A DNA stretch of 64,000 bases from an uncultured Pelagibacteraceae bacterium. Its GTDB lineage: Bacteria; Pseudomonadota; Alphaproteobacteria; Pelagibacterales; Pelagibacteraceae. The position numbers and the translations under genes were made by a program. The notes below the pieces were generated by a model. The model saw only the letters and a program-made list of their open reading frames with translations. It was not told the DNA's origin and made no database searches. Positions 9,030 to 17,509 of the stretch are shown here, in pieces (the stretch's first letter is position 1; every line of letters starts with the position of its first letter). The stretch covers positions 48,454 to 112,453 of the forward strand of contig CACLBB010000002.1 of NCBI GenBank assembly GCA_902605035.1, written 5' to 3'.

Positions 9030-10256
9030 ATGAAGATAGCAGTCATAGGTTCTGGCATTTCAGGTTTGTCTTCAGCTTATTATCTTTCAAAAAAATTCAA
9101 AGTTGATCTATTTGAAAAAGAAGACTATTTCGGAGGACATACATACACTTTTGATATCAAAAATAAAAATAGAACTATTCCAGTAGATCTAGGTTTTATC
9201 GTTTTTAATAAACAAACTTATCCATATTTAATTAAATTTTTCCAAGAATTAGACGTCCCTTTTGAAAAAAGCGACATGTCCTTTTCAGTTTCAGTGCAAG
9301 ACAACGATTTAGAATACAGCGGAGGAGGTTTAAACTCACTTTTTGCAAAAAGAAAGAATATATTTAATTTGAAATTTTTAAAAATGATAAAAGAAATAAT
9401 TATTTTTTATAAAACTGCAACTTCGTTTAAAAAACATAATTTAGAAGAAATCACTCTTGGAGAGTATCTTAAAAAATTAAATTCATCACAATATTTTATC
9501 TACTATCATATAATTCCAATGGTTGCTGCAATATGGTCAATGCCTTTTGAAAAAGCAAAGGACTTACCTTTAAGTTTATTTTTGGACTTTTTTATCAATC
9601 ATGGTTTGTTCAAATTTAAAAATAGACCTCAGTGGTACACAGTATCTAATCGAAGTAAAACTTATGTAAATAAAGTATTGTCAAAGATAAGCGGAGAAGT
9701 TTTTAAGAATTATAAAGTTGAAAAAATATCTCGAAGCCAAGAAAATGTCAGAATAACCGTTGGAAATGAATACTTAGACTACGATCATGTTGTTCTGGCT
9801 TCACATGCTGATCAAAGTCTTAATATGATAGAAAATAGCACAATTGAGGAAAAAAAAATTTTAGACGGATTTCAATATGTATCAAATCTTGCAGTTTTAC
9901 ATAAGGATGTTTCTTTAATGCCAAAAAGAAAATTAACTTGGTCTAGCTGGAATTCAGTTTCTAAAGATAATAAAACTTGCATTACATATTGGTTAAATAA
10001 ATTACAAAATTTAAATTGTGATGATAATTATTTTCTGACATTAAATCCTATTTATAAAATTGATAACAAAAATATTATAAAAGAAATAAATTTTCGCCAC
10101 CCTTATTTCAACTTTAACACCCTTAACTTACAAAAAAAATTGCATTCAATACAAGGAATTAAAAGAACCTGGTTTTGTGGTAGTTATTTTGGATACGGAT
10201 TCCATGAAGATGGATTAAAATCAGCGATCAGTATTTTAGAAAGATTCAAAGCTTGA
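9030..10256 (+). CDS. FAD-dependent amine-oxidase-like protein (COG2907 type)
   Basis: A 408-aa flavoprotein. The N-terminus AVIGSGISGLSSAYYL is a GxGxxG dinucleotide fold, followed by the acidic EKEDYFGGHTYTF and a C-terminal FAD segment ending WFCGSYFGYGFHEDGLKSA. This family is almost always followed by DUF1365 and a cyclopropane-fatty-acid-synthase homologue, exactly as here (4-nt overlap downstream). In Rhodobacter the equivalent cluster is under singlet-oxygen sigma control and linked to modification of unsaturated fatty acids. That suggests a role as a fatty-acyl desaturase or oxidase, which is inference from context. Confidence 0.85.
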   Translation: MKIAVIGSGISGLSSAYYLSKKFKVDLFEKEDYFGGHTYTFDIKNKNRTIPVDLGFIVFNKQTYPYLIKFFQELDVPFEKSDMSFSVSVQDNDLEYSGGGLNSLFAKRKNIFNLKFLKMIKEIIIFYKTATSFKKHNLEEITLGEYLKKLNSSQYFIYYHIIPMVAAIWSMPFEKAKDLPLSLFLDFFINHGLFKFKNRPQWYTVSNRSKTYVNKVLSKISGEVFKNYKVEKISRSQENVRITVGNEYLDYDHVVLASHADQSLNMIENSTIEEKKILDGFQYVSNLAVLHKDVSLMPKRKLTWSSWNSVSKDNKTCITYWLNKLQNLNCDDNYFLTLNPIYKIDNKNIIKEINFRHPYFNFNTLNLQKKLHSIQGIKRTWFCGSYFGYGFHEDGLKSAISILERFKA

Positions 10257-11014
10257 TGAAATCGCGTATTTATAATGGTTTAGTGACTCACACTCGCTTC
10301 AAACCAGTAAAACATTATTTAAAATATAAAACTTTTTCATTACTTATTGATTTAGATGAAATTAAAATATTGGATAAAATTAGCCCTATATTTTCTTTAA
10401 ATAAATTTAATATTTATAGTTTTTATTATAAAGATCACGGTGATCGCGATGGAAGTTCTCTTAAAAATTGGGTTCTTAAAAACTTGAAAAATTATAAAAT
10501 TAAACAAAATATAAATAAAATAAAATTACTTTGCTACCCCAGAGTTCTCGGCTATGTATTTAATCCTTTAAGTATCTTTTATTGTTATCATAATAATCAA
10601 TTAAAAATTGTTTTTTATGAGGTAAAAAATACTTTCAATGAGCAGCATACCTATATTTTTAAAGTCAATAAAAAAAAAATAGTAGAGCAGCATTGTAAAA
10701 GAAGATTTTATGTTTCACCTTTTATGGATATGAATACTAAATATGATTTCAAGTTACTTAATCCAGGCAAAAAATTATTTGTGTCTATAATACAAAGTGA
10801 TAAAAAAGGGAAAGTTCTGACTGCAGTTCAAACTGGAAAAAGAAAAGAATTAAGCACAAAACAACTTATTATAAACTTCTTTAGATATCCTCTTATGACT
10901 GCTAAAATAATTATTGCGATACATTTTGAAGCATTACTATTGTGGAAAAAAGGAGCAATATATCGTCCACGAACAAAAAAAATTAAAAATAATTTGAGTT
11001 ACGAAAAAAGATAA
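10256..11014 (+). CDS. DUF1365 family protein
   Basis: This protein of about 252 aa starts SRIYNGLVTHTRFKPVKHYLKYKTF and contains CYPRVLGYVFNPLSIFYCY and EVKNTFNEQHTY, all standard DUF1365 motifs. I chose ATG 10256, which overlaps the upstream TGA as ATGA-type coupling, rather than the TTG at 10253. The biochemical function of DUF1365 is unknown. Its fixed place between the COG2907 flavoprotein and the Cfa-like methyltransferase implies a role in the same lipid modification. Confidence 0.88.
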   Translation: MKSRIYNGLVTHTRFKPVKHYLKYKTFSLLIDLDEIKILDKISPIFSLNKFNIYSFYYKDHGDRDGSSLKNWVLKNLKNYKIKQNINKIKLLCYPRVLGYVFNPLSIFYCYHNNQLKIVFYEVKNTFNEQHTYIFKVNKKKIVEQHCKRRFYVSPFMDMNTKYDFKLLNPGKKLFVSIIQSDKKGKVLTAVQTGKRKELSTKQLIINFFRYPLMTAKIIIAIHFEALLLWKKGAIYRPRTKKIKNNLSYEKR

Positions 11015-12205
11015 ATGAGATTTTCAAAAATAGCTGAAAAATTTGTTATAAATAAGCTAAAATTAATTAAAAGTGGTAATCTAAAGTTGATCAATTATGA
11101 CGGTAAAGTCTATCAATTTGGTGAATTAAAGAGCTCTAATAATTCAGACATCAAAATAAATAATCCAAAATTTTTTCAAAATATTGTTTTAGGAGGTAGT
11201 TCCGCTTTAGGGGAAGCATATATTAATAAAGATTTTTACTCCTCAAATCTTACAAATTTAATTGAATTAACTGCAAAAAATATCAATCTTATATATACAT
11301 TTTCTGGAAGTTTAAGACTACAAACAGTGAAAAATTTTTTAAAACAAATATTTGCGTCGAATACTAAATCAAAAAGTCTTAAGCATATATCTAGACATTA
11401 TGATTTAGGAAATGAATTTTTTTCTACTTGGCTAGATAAAACTTTAACTTATTCAAGCGCGGTATTTGAAAATAAAGATGACGATTTAGAAATTGCTCAA
11501 ATAAATAAGTACCAAAAATTGATAGATCTTTTGGATATAAAAGATGGAGATAAAATTTTAGAAATAGGATGCGGTTGGGGCGGATTTTCAGAATATTTAG
11601 CAAAAAGAAATAATGTTTTAATTGACTCTATCACTATTTCAAAAAAACAGTACGAATACACTAAAAAGAAAATTTCTGAAAAAGGTTTAAATAATAAAGT
11701 TAATGTGAAGTTTTTGGATTACAGGGATTTAAATGATAAATATGATAAGATAGCTTCTATAGAAATGATTGAAGCCGTAGGTGAAAAATATTTAAATCAA
11801 TATTTTAAAAGAATAAAAGAATCTCTTAAACCAGACGGCAAAGCAGCAATTCAAGGAATTATAATTAAAGATGATTTATTCAAACGTTACAGAAATAATG
11901 AAGACTTTATTCAAAAATATATTTTTCCAGGAGGCTTTTTACCATCTTTAAGCTTTATCCAAAATCTTACAGAAAAAAACTATTTAAATTTAAATGAAAT
12001 AAATTCATATTCACATGATTATGCGAAAACTCTATCAGTATGGAGAAGCAATTTTTTAAGAGCATGGGACAATATTTCACCTCTTGGTTTTGATGATTAT
12101 TTCAAAAGAATGTGGGAATTTTATTTATCTTATTGTGAGGCTGGCTTTAAATCGAAAAATATAGACTTGATTCAATTTTCTATGTCGAATAGACAAACGC
12201 CATGA
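11015..12205 (+). CDS. Cyclopropane-fatty-acyl-phospholipid synthase family methyltransferase
   Basis: A 396-aa SAM-dependent enzyme. The SAM-binding motif ILEIGCGWGGFSEY is near residue 185, preceded by SRHYDLGNEFFSTWLD, which is diagnostic of the Cfa family, and the C-terminus carries SYCEAGF. It would transfer a methyl or methylene group to the double bond of membrane acyl chains. It follows DUF1365 directly. Its association with the flavoprotein and DUF1365 raises the possibility that it is a UfaM-like methyltransferase of furan or methylated fatty-acid synthesis rather than a plain cyclopropane synthase. Confidence 0.9.
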   Translation: MRFSKIAEKFVINKLKLIKSGNLKLINYDGKVYQFGELKSSNNSDIKINNPKFFQNIVLGGSSALGEAYINKDFYSSNLTNLIELTAKNINLIYTFSGSLRLQTVKNFLKQIFASNTKSKSLKHISRHYDLGNEFFSTWLDKTLTYSSAVFENKDDDLEIAQINKYQKLIDLLDIKDGDKILEIGCGWGGFSEYLAKRNNVLIDSITISKKQYEYTKKKISEKGLNNKVNVKFLDYRDLNDKYDKIASIEMIEAVGEKYLNQYFKRIKESLKPDGKAAIQGIIIKDDLFKRYRNNEDFIQKYIFPGGFLPSLSFIQNLTEKNYLNLNEINSYSHDYAKTLSVWRSNFLRAWDNISPLGFDDYFKRMWEFYLSYCEAGFKSKNIDLIQFSMSNRQTP

Positions 12206-12726
12206 TTAGATTTCTTAGTTTAATTTTATTAATTTTTTTGACAGGATGTGCCAATAATATGAAACCAACTGATTTTAAGGACCAAAAACCTAGATTAATT
12301 ATAGAAGACTATTTATCAGGAAAAGTTAAGGCTTGGGGCATATTACAGAACAGATCTGGCAAAGTAACTAGACAATTTTCTGCTGATTTAATGGGTAAAT
12401 GGGATGGAAAACAATTAATTTTAGATGAAAAATTTATTTGGTCTGACGGTGAAGTACAGAATAGGCAGTGGACAATTAAAAAGATAGATAAACATAACTA
12501 TGAGGGAACTGCTGGAGATGTGGTTGGTTTAGCTAAAGGTTTCTCGTATGGACCAGTATTTAAATTTGAATATGTCTTGTTAGTACCAATTAAGGGAAAA
12601 AATATTAAAATTAAATTTGATGATTGGATATTTAAACAGGATGAGAGAATTGCTATAAATAGAGCTACTATGACAAAATTTGGAATTAAAGTAGCCGAGT
12701 TAACAGTAATGTTTGTTAAAGATTAG
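12202..12726 (+). CDS. DUF3833 family lipoprotein
   Basis: The 174-aa product has a lipoprotein signal (MIRFLSLILLIFLTGC, lipobox Cys at 16) and the DUF3833 body (KVKAWGILQNRSGKVTRQF, LILDEKFIWSDGE, GEVQNRQW, TVMFVK). It is a predicted envelope-anchored protein, overlapping the Cfa-like gene by 4 nt. DUF3833 proteins occur in the same light/oxidative-stress gene sets as DUF1365 and Cfa in marine proteobacteria. The molecular role is unknown; a lipocalin-like lipid carrier fold has been suggested for relatives. Confidence 0.87.
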   Translation: MIRFLSLILLIFLTGCANNMKPTDFKDQKPRLIIEDYLSGKVKAWGILQNRSGKVTRQFSADLMGKWDGKQLILDEKFIWSDGEVQNRQWTIKKIDKHNYEGTAGDVVGLAKGFSYGPVFKFEYVLLVPIKGKNIKIKFDDWIFKQDERIAINRATMTKFGIKVAELTVMFVKD

Positions 12727-12735
12727 GATTAAAAC

Positions 12736-13185
12736 ATGTTTAATAGATTTAAAAATTGGATGGTAGAAAGCGCTAATATAATGTTTGATGACTCAAAATC
12801 TGATCTTAGAAGTTTGCCAAAAACAGTTCGTTTACAAATATTAATAGTTTTATCTTTTATTTGGTCTACAGTTTTCAGTTTATATGTTTTTAGCTTAACA
12901 ACTTTTATATGGGGATGGGCAGGAGTGGTGATGGCCCATATTGGCCTAATAATAGCAGTATACATCACCTTTAAATTCTTTCACAAAGCACAGAAGGAAC
13001 GAAGAAGTGTATTTGAAACAGGAAATTATAATCCAGCCAAAATTTTTGTTATATTTTTTTTAGTCTTTTTTATATTTATTTTTACCAAAGGAGTTGAAGT
13101 ATTAACAAAATCAAATTCCTACTCAATCAAATATGAGGGTCCTAAAAAATCAACACTAGAAAGAATTAAGGATTTCGTAGATTAA
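12736..13185 (+). CDS. Small membrane protein of unknown function
   Basis: This 149-aa protein has three clear hydrophobic stretches (about residues 33-52, 56-76 and 98-118) flanked by a charged N-terminus and a charged C-terminal tail. I do not recognise a family. It starts 9 nt after the DUF3833 gene and ends 2 nt before the superoxide dismutase gene, so it is part of the same operon and may support the same stress response. Confidence 0.75.
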   Translation: MFNRFKNWMVESANIMFDDSKSDLRSLPKTVRLQILIVLSFIWSTVFSLYVFSLTTFIWGWAGVVMAHIGLIIAVYITFKFFHKAQKERRSVFETGNYNPAKIFVIFFLVFFIFIFTKGVEVLTKSNSYSIKYEGPKKSTLERIKDFVD

Positions 13186-13187
13186 AT

Positions 13188-13775
13188 ATGTTTTATTTGC
13201 CAAAGCTAGATTATAAAAACAATGCGCTTTCACCAATCATGTCGGAGCAGACTTTAGATTTGCACCATGGAAAACACCATCAAACCTACATTACAAACCT
13301 CAATAATTTTGTAAAATCTACTGAATTTGAAAAATTATCTTTAGAGGAAATTATTAAAAAAACTGCAGAAGATAAGAGCAAGTCGGCTATATTTAATAAT
13401 GCAAGCCAACATTGGAATCATAATCTTTTTTGGAAATGTATGAAACCAAATGGAGGAGGCAAAATGCCATCAAAGCTTGAGAATAGAATTATTAAGGAAT
13501 TTAGTTCTATTGAAAAGTTTAGAGAAGAATTCATAAAAGCTGGAGTTACACAATTTGGTTCTGGATGGTGTTGGCTATCTACTAAAAATGATAAACTAAT
13601 TATTTCAAATACTTCTAATGCAGAAAATCCTTTAATATATAATATGAGACCGTTACTTGGATGTGATGTATGGGAGCATTCATACTACTTAGACTATAAA
13701 AATAAAAGACCAATTTATTTAGAAAATTTCTTTGACAAATTAATTAACTGGGAATTTGTTGCCTCAAATCTTTAA
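13188..13775 (+). CDS. sodB: Iron superoxide dismutase
   Basis: A 195-aa Fe/Mn-family superoxide dismutase. Metal ligands are visible: His26 or His27 in LDLHHGKHH, His75 in NNASQHWNHNLFW, and Asp/His in GCDVWEHSYYLDY. Gln74 just before the second ligand histidine is the arrangement typical of the iron form, in contrast to the Gly-77/Gln-146 pattern of Mn enzymes. It is the last gene of the stress operon that starts at 9030. No signal peptide is present, so it is cytoplasmic. Confidence 0.93.
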   Translation: MFYLPKLDYKNNALSPIMSEQTLDLHHGKHHQTYITNLNNFVKSTEFEKLSLEEIIKKTAEDKSKSAIFNNASQHWNHNLFWKCMKPNGGGKMPSKLENRIIKEFSSIEKFREEFIKAGVTQFGSGWCWLSTKNDKLIISNTSNAENPLIYNMRPLLGCDVWEHSYYLDYKNKRPIYLENFFDKLINWEFVASNL

Positions 13776-13782
13776 AAAAAAA

Positions 13783-14535
13783 TTATCTTTTGACTAATTT
13801 ATCCACTAAAAAAAGATAAATTCTGTAAGGAATAATTCTTAAAAACTTCAAAATTAGAGTTAATGATTTTGGAAAATGGATCTCAAAAGACTTATTTTTT
13901 GTCAGTCCCTCATAAATCTTGTCTGCAGCATAAATTGGAGATTTTAAAAAAGGCATACTAAAATCGTTTTTATCTGTTAGTGGAGTTTTGATAAATCCTG
14001 GAGAAATTACCGAGACTCTTACATTAAATTTTTTAAAATCAAAGTAAATACTTTCACTAAAGTTAGTTAAAGCTGCTTTAGATGGGCCATATCCACTTGA
14101 GTTTGGAAGTCCTCTATAACTAGCTATTGAAGAAACTATTGAAATATGTCCAGATTTTTTACTTTTAAAATAATCTTCAACAGTTTTGACACAATCTATT
14201 ACCCCAAAAAAATTTACTTTAATTACGTTTTTAATTTTATCAGTATCTATCCTTTTCTCATTTTTTGGATCATAAGTTCCGCTAGAAAACAAACAAATAT
14301 CTAAATCTTCAAATTCTTCTAAAATTTTTTGAAATACTTTTTCAATCTGATTTTTTTCAGTAACATCTAATGGATATGAAGATATATTTTTCTCCTGAGC
14401 CATTTCATCTAATATTTCTTTTCTTCTTGCTGATACAGCTACTTTCCATCCTTCTGATGCAAATTTTTCAGCTACAGCTCTTCCTATTCCACTGCTAGCT
14501 CCAGTTATCCAAATTTTTTTCTGATTTTCTGACAT
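13783..14535 (-). CDS. Short-chain dehydrogenase/reductase
   Basis: This 250-aa SDR has the glycine-rich WITGASSGIGRAVAEKFA cofactor motif near the N-terminus, SIVSSIASYRG with the catalytic Ser, and YGPSKAAL with the YxxxK pair. The C-terminus is basic and hydrophobic (LTLILKFLRIIPYRIYLFLVDKLVKR) and may touch the membrane. The substrate is unknown. Similar SDRs occur beside DUF1365/Cfa clusters. It is convergent with sodB and divergent from the TspO gene. Confidence 0.88.
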   Translation of the reverse strand: MSENQKKIWITGASSGIGRAVAEKFASEGWKVAVSARRKEILDEMAQEKNISSYPLDVTEKNQIEKVFQKILEEFEDLDICLFSSGTYDPKNEKRIDTDKIKNVIKVNFFGVIDCVKTVEDYFKSKKSGHISIVSSIASYRGLPNSSGYGPSKAALTNFSESIYFDFKKFNVRVSVISPGFIKTPLTDKNDFSMPFLKSPIYAADKIYEGLTKNKSFEIHFPKSLTLILKFLRIIPYRIYLFLVDKLVKR

Positions 14536-14556
14536 TATTTAGTTATACATTAAATT

Positions 14557-15021
14557 ATGACACAGAATAAATATTTATCTTTAGTATTAATATTAATTAT
14601 TACATTTGCCGCATCTTATATTGGAGCTTATACAACAACCACATTTAAAGAACCATGGTATTCTGGTATCGCTCTCCCCTCCTATAGTCCACCAAGCTGG
14701 ATTTTTCCACCTGTTTGGACAACACTTTATATCATGATGTCTGTTGCAATCTGGATAATATGGATTAAATTTTTTGATAAAAATATATTAAAAATTTATT
14801 TCATTCATTTATTTTTTAATTCAATTTGGAGTGTTATTTTTTTTGGTTTTCACTCAATTGGTATAGCATTAATAAATTTAATTATAATTTTAGCCTTTAT
14901 AATATTTTTAATGAAAGTTTATTATGACAAAAATAGAATAAGTTTTTTTTTAATGATACCATATTTTATATGGTCTTTTTATGCACTGATACTAAATATT
15001 TCAATTTTTATGTTAAATTAA
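14557..15021 (+). CDS. tspO: TspO/MBR (tryptophan-rich sensory) protein
   Basis: This 154-aa membrane protein has five helices and the family motifs PSYSPPSWIFPPVWTTLY and WSVIFFGFHSIGIAL. TspO proteins bind tetrapyrroles and, in photosynthetic or light-exposed bacteria, tie porphyrin traffic to oxygen or light stress. That fits the surrounding oxidative-stress genes. Its stop overlaps the convergent HPP gene by 4 nt. Confidence 0.92.
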   Translation: MTQNKYLSLVLILIITFAASYIGAYTTTTFKEPWYSGIALPSYSPPSWIFPPVWTTLYIMMSVAIWIIWIKFFDKNILKIYFIHLFFNSIWSVIFFGFHSIGIALINLIIILAFIIFLMKVYYDKNRISFFLMIPYFIWSFYALILNISIFMLN

Positions 15022-15488
15022 AACCATCTTAACGGATAATTTCTTTTTAAGATGATATTATTTATTAAATAAGACATTAAAATTATTAATAAAGATCCAA
15101 CAATTACAGGAAAAAAAATGAAATCAAAAGAAAGATCAGTAAATAGTGCTACTATTGGATTTGAAGCTGCAGGTGGATGCATTATTTTAAAATAAACCAT
15201 CAGAGCAACTGCTAAACCAACTGAAAGTCCTAATGAATAAAAAGAGAGTCCAACGGTTTCATTAAATAAAATCCCGATCAACATTGCAACTAGATGCCCA
15301 AAAAAAATATTTTTTGGCTGGGCTGTTTCTAAATCGTAAAGAACGAACACTAAAAATACGGTAGCTCCAAATGAAAACATTATCCATATCCCCGCAGATG
15401 TCTCTAAAGTTAAAAAAGCTAAAAGACTAATAACTATTGCTGCCGATATTCCTGAAACTATGGGTTCAAATTTTTTTTTTATTTTCAT
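15018..15488 (-). CDS. HPP-family integral membrane protein
   Basis: A 156-aa protein with four helices and the family-defining MHPPAASNP motif near residue 103. HPP proteins have been linked to nitrite or other small-ion transport in some organisms, but the substrate here is unknown. It starts at ATG 15488 and is convergent with tspO. Confidence 0.85.
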   Translation of the reverse strand: MKIKKKFEPIVSGISAAIVISLLAFLTLETSAGIWIMFSFGATVFLVFVLYDLETAQPKNIFFGHLVAMLIGILFNETVGLSFYSLGLSVGLAVALMVYFKIMHPPAASNPIVALFTDLSFDFIFFPVIVGSLLIILMSYLINNIILKRNYPLRWF

Positions 15489-15535
15489 ATATCTCTTCTA
15501 TTATTAAGTTATATACATTAAGATGAGCAAAAAAA

Positions 15536-16057
15536 ATGATTTCTGTTTTTATTAATAGAGTATTTAGAGCAATTAAAATTGATATAGACCTGTATGAAGA
15601 AGTTGAAAAAGATAAATCTGCGACTATTCAGGCTGGAGTAGTTGTTGTCTTATCCAGTTTAGCAGCTGGTGTAGGAGCATTACAATTAGGTGCCTCAAAT
15701 TTTCTTCTAGCTCCAGTACTATCTTTATTAAGTTGGTATGTTTGGGCATATGTTATTTATTTTATAGGGGTAAAACTTTTTGGTGGACCATCAACAAAAA
15801 GTAATCACGGTGAACTATTGAGAACAATAGGATTTTCTAGTGCTCCAGGTCTTATAAGAGTTTTTGGCGTTACCCCAGATTTGATGACCGTGACTTTTAT
15901 TGGATCTGCTTTTTGGATGCTTGCATGTATGGTAGTAGCAGTCAAATCTGCCTTAGATTATGAAAGTTTGTGGAAAGCATTAGGAGTAGTTATAGTAGCT
16001 TGGTTGTTCCAAGCATTTTTTTTATTTTTGGTTATTATCCTTTTTAAAGGTATTTAA
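15536..16057 (+). CDS. YIP1-family membrane protein
   Basis: A 173-aa protein with a short cytoplasmic N-terminus (NRVFRAIKIDIDLYEEVEKD) and about five helices. The overall pattern FRTIGFSSAPGLIRVFG plus a LLAPVLSLLSWYVWAYVIYFIG helix matches bacterial Yip1/DUF1282-like proteins. The function is unknown. Its stop overlaps that of a small minus-strand gene at 16054. Confidence 0.75.
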   Translation: MISVFINRVFRAIKIDIDLYEEVEKDKSATIQAGVVVVLSSLAAGVGALQLGASNFLLAPVLSLLSWYVWAYVIYFIGVKLFGGPSTKSNHGELLRTIGFSSAPGLIRVFGVTPDLMTVTFIGSAFWMLACMVVAVKSALDYESLWKALGVVIVAWLFQAFFLFLVIILFKGI

Positions 16058-16185
16058 ACTGGGAAAATAGTTTTTGATAATTTGCAACTATCACATAACT
16101 TAAAACCTGTTGTTATGAGATTTGATCTAACACTTTCATCTTCTTCTTTACATTCTTCACAAATATTATCAGGCAATTCATCCAT
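16054..16185 (-). CDS. Putative micro-protein with two CxxC pairs (zinc-ribbon-like)
   Basis: The frame from ATG 16185 encodes 43 aa with ICEECKEED and KLCDSCKLSK, two CxxC pairs 20 or so residues apart, a spacing suited to one bound zinc. Just upstream in frame is a TTG (16192-16194) with AAAAGG six nt ahead of it, a better ribosome site, so the true start may be that TTG (46 aa). It converges with the YIP1 gene, sharing stop-codon bases. Function unknown; a zinc-binding regulatory or redox peptide is a guess. Confidence 0.5.
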   Translation of the reverse strand: MDELPDNICEECKEEDESVRSNLITTGFKLCDSCKLSKTIFPV

Positions 16186-16236
16186 ATAGGACAAGATATA
16201 CCTTTTAAATGATAAAATCTATTCTAGAATCTAAAT

Positions 16237-16866
16237 ATGAAAAAAATTGTTTTTTTAATTGTTATTTTCCAGATATTTATTTTTTATAGCAGTCAACTTT
16301 TAACTAGTGAACTTAAATTTATATCTGGAGCAAATAAAGGTGCCGAAGTTTCCAATTTTAAAAAGGTATATTTTGCGGGAGGATGCTTTTGGTGCATGGA
16401 GGAGTCTTTTGATAAAATTGAGGGAGTTGTTGATTCTGTCTCAGGGTACTCTGGGGGACATTTAAAAAATCCTAGCTACAAAGAAGTTATCTATAAAGAC
16501 ACGGGACATGTAGAAACTGTCGAGATTACATATGATTCTAGTAAAGTATCATTTGAAAAATTATTAAGTGTATTTTGGAAAAATATTGATCCTTTTGATA
16601 AGTATGGACAATTTTGCGACAAGGGAAAGGCCTATAGATCAGTCGTTTTTTTCCAAAGTAAAAAAGAATTAGAGATAATTAAAAAGTCAGTTGTAAATAT
16701 AGAGAATAAATTTAACGATAAAGTAGTCACATTATTATGGAAATTTGATACTTTTTATATAGCAGAAGATTACCATCAAGATTATTATGAGAAAAACTTT
16801 TTAAGGTATTTAGCTTATAAAAAAGCGTGTCAAAGAGAGGAAGTACTGGATAAAATATGGAATTAA
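16237..16866 (+). CDS. msrA: Peptide-methionine (S)-S-oxide reductase, exported
   Basis: A 209-aa MsrA with the active-site GGCFWCMEESF motif (Cys50, Cys53) and the SGGHLKNPSYKEV and GHVETVEI stretches that define the family. An N-terminal hydrophobic segment (residues 4-24) predicts export to the periplasm, so it would repair oxidised envelope proteins. It overlaps the next gene by 10 nt. Placement beside photolyase-like genes fits protection from light-driven oxidation. Confidence 0.94.
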   Translation: MKKIVFLIVIFQIFIFYSSQLLTSELKFISGANKGAEVSNFKKVYFAGGCFWCMEESFDKIEGVVDSVSGYSGGHLKNPSYKEVIYKDTGHVETVEITYDSSKVSFEKLLSVFWKNIDPFDKYGQFCDKGKAYRSVVFFQSKKELEIIKKSVVNIENKFNDKVVTLLWKFDTFYIAEDYHQDYYEKNFLRYLAYKKACQREEVLDKIWN

Positions 16867-17312
16867 AAAAAATTATAATATTTTTTGCGATGTTTCTTTC
16901 AACAAACGCTTTATTTGCAAATCCAATTAAACCAAATGAAAAATTAGAGCCTTATGACGTAGTTAAGATTCAGCTTGAGGCATTAAAAAATAATGATGAA
17001 AAAGATAATGGTATTAAGCAAACTTGGTTTTTTGCACATCCAGATAATAAAAAAGTAACTGGGCCTTATGAAAGATTTAGAATTATGATTTACGGTGAGC
17101 AATATAGACACTTAATCGATCACTCTTCTCATAAAATAAAATTAATTTCAAATAGTCCCAACACATATATTTATAGAATAGAAATTTTGACAAGTAACAA
17201 GAAATTATTTTTTTATGAATGGCACGTACAAAAAGGAACTGATAATAATTGTAATAATTGTTGGTTTACTTCTGCAGTATCGCAGCCAATGGATCAAGGA
17301 AATACCATTTGA
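16857..17312 (+). CDS. Secreted DUF4864-like protein of unknown function
   Basis: This 151-aa protein has a cleavable signal peptide (IIIFFAMFLSTNALFANP) and a body starting DVVKIQLEALKNNDEKDNGIKQTWFFAHPDNK, then GPYERFRIMI and YRHLIDHS. The layout resembles the DUF4864 group (query-length and the 'residues per pair of helices, then F...M' pattern), but I am not certain. A pair of cysteines lies near the end (NNCNNCW). It overlaps msrA by 10 nt and the next small gene by 4 nt, so the three are translationally linked. Confidence 0.7.
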   Translation: MELKKIIIFFAMFLSTNALFANPIKPNEKLEPYDVVKIQLEALKNNDEKDNGIKQTWFFAHPDNKKVTGPYERFRIMIYGEQYRHLIDHSSHKIKLISNSPNTYIYRIEILTSNKKLFFYEWHVQKGTDNNCNNCWFTSAVSQPMDQGNTI

Positions 17313-17509
17313 AACGTCCACCTTTCATATATCGCTATATTATTATTGGGTGTATACTTGTTATACCTCCCATACTAAGCGCTCATTATGGTTCAATATA
17401 TTTAGGTAAGGCCAATGGAGTGCTTCTGGGTTTTTCTGTAGGAATAATTTGTGTAACTTTTGCATGTTGGAAATTATATATTGACGACTGGAGAGATGAC
17501 GAAGACTGA
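17309..17509 (+). CDS. Small two-helix membrane protein
   Basis: The frame gives a 66-aa product beginning KRPPFIYRYIIIGCILVIPP, with a hydrophobic hairpin and an acidic tail (IDDWRDDED). I choose TTG 17309 because AAGGA lies 8 nt upstream (17296-17300) and the TTG overlaps the preceding TGA as TTGA. The longer reading frame upstream would run through the previous gene. It overlaps the photolyase-like gene by one base, implying one transcript with msrA. Function unknown. Confidence 0.65.
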   Translation: MKRPPFIYRYIIIGCILVIPPILSAHYGSIYLGKANGVLLGFSVGIICVTFACWKLYIDDWRDDED

